Part shown: positions 56,814 to 64,000 of the stretch, in pieces | How the letters are laid out: every line of letters begins with the position of its first letter | Numbering within the stretch: position 1 is the first letter of the stretch | Source of the DNA: Coptis chinensis | Taxonomy: Eukaryota > Streptophyta > Magnoliopsida > Ranunculales > Ranunculaceae | Length of the DNA stretch: 64,000 nucleotides | Assembly (NCBI GenBank): GCA_015680905.1 | Contig: CM027377.1 | Location: 86,943,001 to 87,007,000, forward strand | Direction: 5' to 3' | Notes under the pieces: generated by a model | The model's database searches: none | What the model was told of the DNA's origin: nothing | What the model saw: the letters and a program-made list of their open reading frames with translations, nothing else | Made by a program: the position numbers and the translations under genes

Positions 56814-59480
56814 GTGGGGGCTTGGGCACTTGGATGAGGGCGCTTGGGTGCTTGGATGCTTAGACGCGGGCGCTTGGCCATTTGGGCGCCTGGACGCGGG
56901 CTCTTGGGCATTTGGTTGGCTAGACGTGGACGCTTGTGCATGAGAGAGAGTTCCTTGGACGGTTGGACGTGAACGTTTGAGCTTGGGCACTTGGTTGTGG
57001 TTGCCTTGGGCGCGGGCGCTTGGAAGCTTAGGCACTTGGACACGGGCGCTTGTGCGCTTGGACAGTTGTCTGTGGACGTTTGTGCATGGGCTTGGGTGCC
57101 TTGGGTGCTTGGACGTGAACGCTTAAGCGTTTGGGCAATTGGACACTTGGGCGTGGGTGCTTGGACGGTTGGATGCTTTGGCGCTTAGACGCTTGGACAC
57201 GGACGCTTGGGGGCTTGGGCGCTTGGACGAGGATGCCTTGGGCGCGAGCGCTTAGATGCTTGAATGCATGGGCACTTCAGTGCTTGGATGCTTCAACGCG
57301 GAAGCTTGGGCACTTAGACACTTGGACGTGAGCGCTTGGACGCTTGGACGTTTTGGCATTTGGACGCGGATGCTTGGGGGCTTGGGCGCTTGGACGCGGG
57401 TGCTTGGGAGCTTGGACGTGGGCACTTGAGCATTTAGACGGTTAGAGATGGATGCTTGTGCATGGGCATGGGTACTTTAGGCGCTTGGACATGGATGCCT
57501 TGGGCGCGGGTGCTTGAATGCTTGGACGCATGGGTGGTTTGGCGCTTGGATGCTTGGACGCAGGCACTTCGGCGCTTGGCCGCATAGACACTTGGATGTT
57601 GACGCTTGTGCATGGGTATGGGGAGCTTGGGCATTTGGTCGCTTGGACGCGGGAGTTTGGACACTTGGATGTGGCCGCTTCTGCATGGGCATGGGTACAT
57701 TGGGCAGTTGGACGAGGACACCTTAGGCGCGGGCGCTTGGGCACTTGGGCACTTGGATGGTTGGACATGGACGATTTTGCATGTGCGTTGGTACCTTGGG
57801 CACTTGGACGCAGGTAGTTGGACGTTTAGACGAGGGAACTTGGGCGCTTAGACGCGGGCGCTTGGACGCGGGCGATTGGGTGCTTGGACAATTAGACGTG
57901 GAGGCTCGTGCATGGGTGTGGGTACCTTGGTGGCTTGGATGTGGATGCCTTTGGAGCGGGAGCTTAGACGCTTGGACTTTTGGGGGTGGGGGCTTGGGCG
58001 CTTGGGTGCTTGGATGCTTAGACTCGGCCGCTTGGGCATTTGGGCGCATAGACGCGAGCTCTTTGGCGCTTGGACGGTTAGACGTTTACGCTTGTGCATG
58101 GGTGTGGGTGCCTTGGACGGTTGGACATGAATGTTTGAGCTTAGGCGCTTGGACGTGGATGCCTTGGGCGCGGGCCCTTGGACTCTTGGACGCTTGGGCG
58201 CTTCGATGATTGTATGTGGACGCTTGTGCATGGGCGTGGGTGCCTTGGGTGGTTGGACGTGAACGCTTGAGTGTTTAGGCGCTTGAACACTTGGGCGTGG
58301 GCGCTTGGACACTTGGGTGTGGGCGCTTGGACATTTGGACGCTTTGGCGCTTAGGCGCTTAGGGGCTTGGACGGCGCTTGGATGTTTGGAGATGGACACT
58401 TGTGCATGGGCGTGGGTACTTTGGGCGCTTGGACGAGGATGCCTTTGGCGCGGGCGCTTGGATGCTTGGACGCATGGGCGCTTCGGTGCTTGGATGCTTG
58501 GACGCAGAAGCTTAGGCGCTTAGACACTTGGACGTGGACGCTTGTGCATGGGTGTGGGCAGCTTGGGCGCTTGGGTGGTTAGGCGCTTGAACGCGGCGCT
58601 TAGGTGCTTTGTTGCTTGGACTAGGGCGCTTGGACACTTGCGCATGGCCGCTTTTACATTGGCGTGGGTACATTGCGCACTTGGACGTGGATGCCTTAGG
58701 CTTGGGCGCTTGGATGGTTGGACGTGGACGCTTGTGCATAGGCATGGGTACCTTGGGCACTTGGACGTGGACGCCTTGGGCGTAGGCGCTTGGACGCTTA
58801 GGCGTGGGTGATTGGGAGCTTGGATGTTGGCGCTTAGACCTTTGGACGCGGGCACTTGTGCGCTTGGACGCTTGGACACGGGCGCTAGGATGCTTGGACT
58901 CTAGGGCGTGCGCAAGGATACTTGGATGCTTGGACACGGGCGCTTGGGTGCTTGGACGCGGGGGCTTGGACGTTTGGGCACTTGGACGGTTGGACACGGA
59001 TGCTTGGGCATAGGCGTGGGTACCTTGGGCGCTTGGACGTGGACGCCTTTGGCGCGGGCTCTTGGATGCTTGGACGCATGGGCGTTGGGACTTGGGCCCT
59101 TGGACGAGGGCGCTTGTGTGCTTAGATGCTTAGACGCGGGCACTTAGGCATTTGGGCGCATGGACGCGGGCACTTGGGCGCTTGGACGGTTAGACGTTAA
59201 CGCTTGTGCATGGGCGTCGGTGCCTTAGACGGTTGGACATGAACATTTGAGCTTGTTCACTTGGACGTGGATGCCTTGCGCGCAGGCGCTTTGATGCTTG
59301 GCGCTTGGACGGTTGGATGTGGAAGCTCGTGCATGGGCGTGGGTACCTTGGGCGCTTGGGCGCTTGGACGTGGACGCCTTGGGCATGGGAGCTTGGACTC
59401 TTAGATGCTTGGGCGTGGGCACTTGGACGCTTGGACGTGGACTCCTTGGGCGCATGGGCACTTTGATGGTTAGACGTGGA
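56814..59480 (+). repeat. GC-rich minisatellite, main array (2.67 kb)
   Basis: Degenerate units of about 10 bp built on GCTTGGACGC and GCTTGGGCGC. About every 70-190 bp a longer variant CTTGTGCATGGGCGTGGGT recurs (for example near 57451, 57607, 57907, 58092, 58222, 58400, 58540, 58732, 59202, 59327), often followed by CTTGGACGTGGA and GCCTTGGGCGCGGGCG, so there is a higher-order period. It is sharply more GC-rich than all neighbours. All apparent proteins read from it (up to 183 codons) are repeats of A/S/K/P/R or G/W/L/D and exist in several frames at once. Confidence 0.93.
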
Positions 59481-61065
59481 TGACACTCGCTCCTTTTTGT
59501 GTGTGTAGATGGTAGTATGGATGATGTAAATGGATGATGGTCATTGAACAAAATAAAAGCGAATCAAAACCTAATTATCCCTCAATATGTAAAGGATGGG
59601 TAGGGTATCGTTCCACTTTTAAGTGTTTGTTATGTAAAGGACAGGACTGGGAAGGGGGTTTGTGGGATTTAAAACTATTATTATAGATATTGTAGATTCT
59701 AATGCTAAACTAAACTAAACTATTGAGAATTTATAAGAGAGGGAATTCAAGAGATTAGAATCCACCGATACTTTTGATCTGTGACCTTATGCTTCATGGT
59801 TGTTCTCACAAGTAAACTACAATTAGGTAATCGAGCGAGTGTCGATGCCCTCTTGGACAAAACATCGTTAACGAATAACTCTACTTAAGATTGTTCCTAT
59901 GTTTATGTTATTAATATCTTCTTTCCTTTTATGTGAGCTTGGGAAGCTATTCAATGAATCACCATCTAAGGCAAACACAAGGAATACTTCCCTTACTCTA
60001 AAACAATACACAACTAGAAGAAAAGTAGAGAATAATAGTATAATATTCAATTACAATAAATAAAACCCTATTCTAGCATTATATTCAATTACAATAAATA
60101 AAAGCATCTCACTAGCAAATATTCAATTGCAATAAATAAAACCTTAAACTAGCATGATATTCGATTGCAATAAATAAAAACTTTAATCTATACTTCCATC
60201 CCCTGGTCTGGGCAATGGAACTAATAACTAAAAACATAAAGAACTAACCTGATTAAAGAACACCATGAACCAGAAAAATCATCAAACCCTAAGCACCGAC
60301 TTCATCTCCTCCCTTGAAGGAGAAGATTAGCCTTCTATAAAGAAGGAAGAACACGAAGAACGAGAAGAAGAAGAGTCGAAGAACATAAGACTAGAAAGAC
60401 AAATTTATTAAGACTCGACTAGTTAAAACCGAATCTTTTATTATTAATCTCTCTCTGCCTCAAGTTCTGGAGAAAAGAGTATAAGTGAATTAGCAAATTA
60501 CATGAGGCACTTAGGTCCTCTATTTATATGGGTTACAATAAGTACTAGAAGTATTCCAAACCGCCATTTGTTTCCTAATACAAATAAACTTCTTTCAGAG
60601 TCCAACTTCGTCTCCAAAACTGAGAAAACGTTGGCTACAGTGTCGTTTCATGCGTCTGGACACACGAGCCTTGTGTCTCAAACGCGAGCATTGCGTCTGG
60701 ATGCACGATCCTTGCGTCCCAGATGCGGAAGTCTATTTTCCCTCTTTTGCTCTATCCTTCTATCCTCTTTTGCGGGCTTTGGTCCAAGCAACAAATCATT
60801 TTGCCTTAGGCTTCCAAATAGGCTTTAAAATAGGTCCAAGTCGCATCTTTAATAGCTTTAATTCCTTGCCCTTGTCCACGGGCATCCCATGTGATCCTTA
60901 ATGCTCTGAATTGCTCCGTTTTACCCCATTTTCTCTAATATTCCACAAACTATCTTTTTTACCTGTAGAATCATAAAACATAACTTACAAACACTATTAG
61001 TCTACTAAGATGGCTAAACAAGAGGCATAATCGAGGGTTAAATTGCACTTTTTGAGCACTTATCA
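59481..61065 (-). repeat. 3' LTR of element H (about 1585 bp)
   Basis: On the minus strand it starts TGATAAGTGCTCAAAAAGTG at 61065. The other end is put at the TG where the minisatellite stops (59481), which is less sure because only one LTR is in the window. A TATA-like CATATAAATA on the minus strand is at 60521-60530. Three short repeats of ATTCAATTRCAATAAATAAA occur at 60046-60180. Confidence 0.65.
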
Positions 61066-61078
61066 CAACTCCCAACTA
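61066..61078 (-). promoter_or_regulatory. Probable polypurine tract of element H
   Basis: TAGTTGGGAGTTG on the minus strand directly before the LTR. Less pure than the tracts of A, D, E and F. Confidence 0.6.
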
Positions 61079-62578
61079 GCCTTTTGGTAGTCTCTTAGCA
61101 AATAAGATAAAAAAATAGATAAGTGATCAAAATCACATCCTAATAACAAAATTAAAATCCTAACTTACTTTTGCAGGCATCGCGATTGCATTTACCATAT
61201 TCTAGACTTCGTACCATATTGTATTGATAAGTCATGGGTTGTAACTTGGCTTGGGTATTGGTTTATGAAGGAAAGGTAAAAAGGATTCAAAGGTTGTTTC
61301 TGAAAAACACTAAGGGTTTTGCTTCATTCTTTGGAAGATTTCTTCAAATTGCATAGAAAATTCTTCCTTTCTCTTAGCTTTTCCATCCATTATGTTCAAC
61401 TTTTTTTTTAAAGCTCAGTGGTATATCCTTGATTAGTACTGGATATGCTTGTTTTCCACTAGCTTCTTTCACTTTGAACAGAATGATGGTCTTCATTGTA
61501 TCCCTCTGATATTTCCTTGTAATCTTCCTTTTGTGCTCTTTCTTCCTTCTTGTGGCCCTCATATACTTAGAAACATATGGGTATGGCTGATAAAGGTTTT
61601 TGGTTGTACTCCTTGTCTGGAGTTGGGTAAAGCATAAAGGGTTTTATGAAAGAAAATGGCTTATTGTAAGGCTCAAAAGGGTTTAACATGATGGTTCTAC
61701 TAGGTGGGATAAAGGCTGAATAGGTTCACTACTTGACTTATCAGTATGATACTCTGTTTCGAATAGACTATAAGACCTAACGGCTATCTCCCCAGTTGAT
61801 GTCACTTCGTGATTAACCAAATCAATGAATAATGAGACTATATTACAATGACATAAAGAACTAAAACATGTTGAGTCACTAAAACTCGGATTTTTCGTAA
61901 GAACTCTCCAACGAATGGGTATAAAGCTCAAGTCTCACGGGCTAAGTCTAAAAAATCTACTTCCCGTTTACTAGGGGTTAAATCTCTCTTCTAGCAAAAC
62001 TACACAAAACTGAGCAAGTACTATGGTGGTGCCTTGATAAAGAATTCTATCAACAAGAACTATGTCCGAGCATAATAAATAGTCTAAGCGATAATGAAAT
62101 CAACAATATCAATTATTCATTAAACTCAACACTAAGTAGTATAGAATATATATCCCAAACTCATCATTAAAATTCATTTTTCTCATGCTACTGATATAGA
62201 AAAAACAAAAATATTTTTATTTTTGAAAACTAATTTTTGAAATTTATTTCTCAAGTACACCCTCCCCTAACTTAACATATGCATTGTCCTCAATGTATAG
62301 AAATTAAGTAAATAAAATGAATGAGAAAAAGGGAAGATGTTACCATTGATGCCGAATATCATTACATGATTCTTTCTTTGTCAAATAAAGGTTAAGCTCA
62401 CAAAAATAGAGAAAATCATGTATAATTAGTGCAAATCAAAATTAATCCAAAAAATAAGAACATTTCCTTTTACCAAGATATTTTTTTTTTTTTTTTCATT
62501 TTATTTTCTTTTATTTTCTTTTATTTTTTTTGTTAGGCCTTTTTATGTCAGATCCCTAAGACAATATATCATGCATTT
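61079..62578 (-). other. 3' non-coding region of element H
   Basis: No credible gene. On the minus strand from the ORF end it holds GGGATCTGACATAAAA (62556-62541), a T/A-rich block (62480-62530) and CATTGAGGACAATGC (62295-62281) with GTTAGGGGAGGGT (62271-62259), a counterpart of the internal purine tract of the other elements, 1.2 kb from the LTR. Confidence 0.55.
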
Positions 62579-63619
62579 TCAATTTGGAGTGAGGAGATCA
62601 GATTTTCTTACGTAAATCTGACGAATGTTTGGAGGACGAGGAGGTCTCACCTTGTGGGTCATCAAAAATACTCCTTGATATGCTAGAAAGATTGCTGGTG
62701 AAGTTACTTCTCTACCTTGAACTATTTCAGGTCTGATGATTGTGTGATAGGCCTTGTGGTTCCTCTGTGTAGAAGTTTGATGAAAATCTGTCTTTTTAAC
62801 AGGACAATAGTATCTGATGTGCCCTTGACCACCACAGTAATGATAATGGATATCTGGCTAACTACGCTCAAGGTGGGCGGTAGACTGGTTCACATACTTC
62901 TCTCATTCAGACAATGATAGTGTACAAGAAGCTTCAACAATGCAATGCTTCTTATCAATATGGTCCACTTTCTGCTTAAGAAGACTCATTTCATTTTCTA
63001 GGTTCTGTTGTTTTTCCAAAACTTCTTTAAGCTGATTCTCTAGCAACTGATTTTTCTAGGTAGAAGTATGTTGTTCATCCTTAAATGTAGAGTTCATCTT
63101 CTCAAGATATGATACTCTCTCTGTCAATTTTCCATTCTGCTCACTTAAATCCTGAATTTTCTGTAGAGATTTCAAGAGCATGGCTAGCAACGCCTCCGTG
63201 GTGGGGTTCTCAAGTTCATTATAGTTTTCTATAGATTGAGCACTTTCAATTGTATCTTCGAATGGGACAAATTCTTGTATCATGCTATCAAGGAAGTAGA
63301 CCTCTCCACCTTCGGTGTCATCACAATCCTTATGCAACAAGTGAAAGATATTTATGTTCATGGACATCTTACCAAAGTTGATCTTCATTTCACCGTTGTG
63401 ACAATTTATCAAAGCTTTTGCGGTAGCGAAGAAAGGTCGGCCTAGAATAATTGGAATTTTATCGAAGACTTCCTGGGTGTCTATCACAATGAAATCCACT
63501 AGATAGTAGAAATCGGCTACTTGAACAAGAACATCCTCAACTATGCCTCTGGGAATCTTGGTAGAACGGTCAGCCAACTTCAATTTGACTTTTGTAGGCT
63601 TTAGGTTGTCCAGGCCCAA
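62579..63619 (-). pseudogene. Protease, coiled coil and zinc knuckle of element H
   Basis: One frame throughout. It opens with MGLDNLKPTKVKLKLADRS and has FDKIPIILGRPFFATAKALI of an Athila-type protease, then an acidic linker, then a heptad-rich coiled coil (SLQKIQDLSEQNGKL to KQKVDHIDKKH, about 63200-62960). After stops at 63056, 62919 and 62859 comes YHYCGGQGHIRYYCPVKK near 62830, a CCHC knuckle whose first Cys has become Tyr, and a basic Pro-rich tail ending at 62579. The protease lacks its active-site loop (see 63620). A coiled coil plus knuckle after the protease, where RT is expected, is unusual. Confidence 0.65.
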
Positions 63620-64000
63620 CGTTTGGTACCAATGTCTAAAAGAGCATTACTTTTGAATTTTTCTCCTATCTTGGGTGATATTGTAAGACTTCCTGGATCT
63701 TTGAGCTTAACTAGAGCTTGTTGATGGATAATAGATATTGTTTGTCTAGCTATAAACTCTCGCTTTGGAACATGAGTACTTCTCTTTATGTTGCATGCAT
63801 CCTTCAAGAATTTGGCATATGATGGCAACTGCTTGATAGCTGTGAGAAAGGGGATATTGATTTTATCTTTCTCAAATGCCTCCTTCATCTCTAAAAATTG
63901 CTTGTCCTTTTTGCTTTGAGCAAAAAACATAGGAAAAGGTTCTTTTGGTACAAACAAATCAGCATGTGTTTACTCTTCTTTCTCTTCGGCATTCTTGCAT
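63620..64000 (-). pseudogene. Gag C-terminus and start of protease of element H (partial)
   Basis: The open frame contains FEKDKINIPFLTAIKQLPSYAKFLKDAC, matching FKNLTINLPFQDALKHLPKHAKFLKDMC of B, and then NALLDIGT, the protease active-site Asp-Ile-Gly. About a dozen codons that should follow are missing and the frame changes at 63619. A TAA lies upstream near 63972, so the remaining Gag was also interrupted. The gene runs off the window. Confidence 0.65.

Larger units (their letters stand above)
59481..64000 (-). mobile_element. Element H: Athila-like gag-pro element lacking RT and integrase (partial)
   Basis: Minus-strand order: Gag end, protease, coiled coil, zinc knuckle, 3' non-coding region, purine tract and 3' LTR (61065 to about 59481). 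The 5' LTR, primer site and most of gag lie beyond the window. No trace of RT, RNase H or integrase exists between the protease and the LTR. It would have needed another element's enzymes. Confidence 0.7.

Noticed and set aside
55306..59486. Many reading frames of 60-183 codons in the GC-rich array, on both strands
   Set aside because: They exist simultaneously in several frames, are simple repeats of a few residues, and follow from unit composition with few stop codons. There is no start context or conservation.
60502..60901. 108- and 83-codon frames inside the LTR of element H
   Set aside because: They overlap in two frames inside an LTR, with low-complexity Ser/Leu/Arg content and no support from another copy.
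59481..64000. Element H as a host gene with a zinc knuckle
   Set aside because: Gag linker, protease motifs, purine tract and TGATAAG LTR start all point to a retroelement.
1..64000. CRISPR arrays, bacterial operons, rRNA or tRNA genes
   Set aside because: No regular spacer array, no ribosome-binding-site-led gene series, and no complete cloverleaf or rRNA sequence noticed. The tRNA-like strings are primer sites next to LTRs.

Overview
The window is plant DNA, most likely eudicot and from repeat-rich heterochromatin. It is AT-rich, has no intact host gene that I can recognise, and almost all of it is nested, decaying LTR retrotransposons. The main group is Ty3/gypsy of the Athila type: a tRNA-Asp-like primer site beginning TGGCGCC, a Gag starting MRLRSG, an Athila-style protease/RT/integrase, LTRs starting TGATAAG, and extra ORFs between pol and the 3' LTR. 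The species cannot be named from the sequence alone.

Layout, using my own labels. Element G (1-6330, +) is the truncated 3' half of an Athila-like element, split by a solo LTR (4327-5554). A broken unknown gene (6741-8724) is split by a second solo LTR of that family. Element A (10372-25361, -) is full length with two about 1.5 kb LTRs and decayed gag, pro, RT, RNase H, integrase, ORF1 and ORF2. Element E (26060-28325, +) is a 3' end. Element B (28326-36658, -) is the best-preserved gag-pol, with a 5' LTR but no 3' LTR. Element D (36659-44865, +) is a non-autonomous relative of A without pol; its 5' LTR is cut by B. Element F (44866-51882, +) is a 3' half with ORF1, ORF2 and a complete 3' LTR. 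A chromovirus-like remnant (51883 to about 55337, +) has an initiator-tRNA-Met-like primer site and a 2.7 kb AT-rich interior without ORFs. A GC-rich minisatellite (55338-59480) is split by a third copy of the solo LTR and lies in opposite orientations on its two sides. Element H (59481-64000, -) is an Athila-like gag-pro element with a coiled coil and zinc knuckle where RT should be.

The most interesting material is the non-pol part of these elements. Elements A, D, F and G, with two different LTR families and no common pol sequence, share a modular 3' region. It contains ORF2 (all four) and ORF1 (A, F, G), each preceded by a promoter-like TATA plus C/T-rich leader. F and G also have a tiny ORF ending in a hydrophobic segment. 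A recurrent motif, GGGAATCTGACGTTAAA, and repeated GAGGACAA plus TTTGGGGGTGG tracts are present, one tract about 1.55 kb upstream of the true 3' LTR tract. A 7-bp-arm hairpin is found in all four copies of the 3' non-coding interval. In A and D a GCGC-rich repeat module occurs in both the genomic leader and the internal ORF2 leader. Together these suggest large retrotransposons expressing accessory ORFs from internal transcription units, with non-autonomous versions (D, H) that lost pol but kept the cis-acting parts. Every coding region here is damaged except the Gag of B, so these are fossils.
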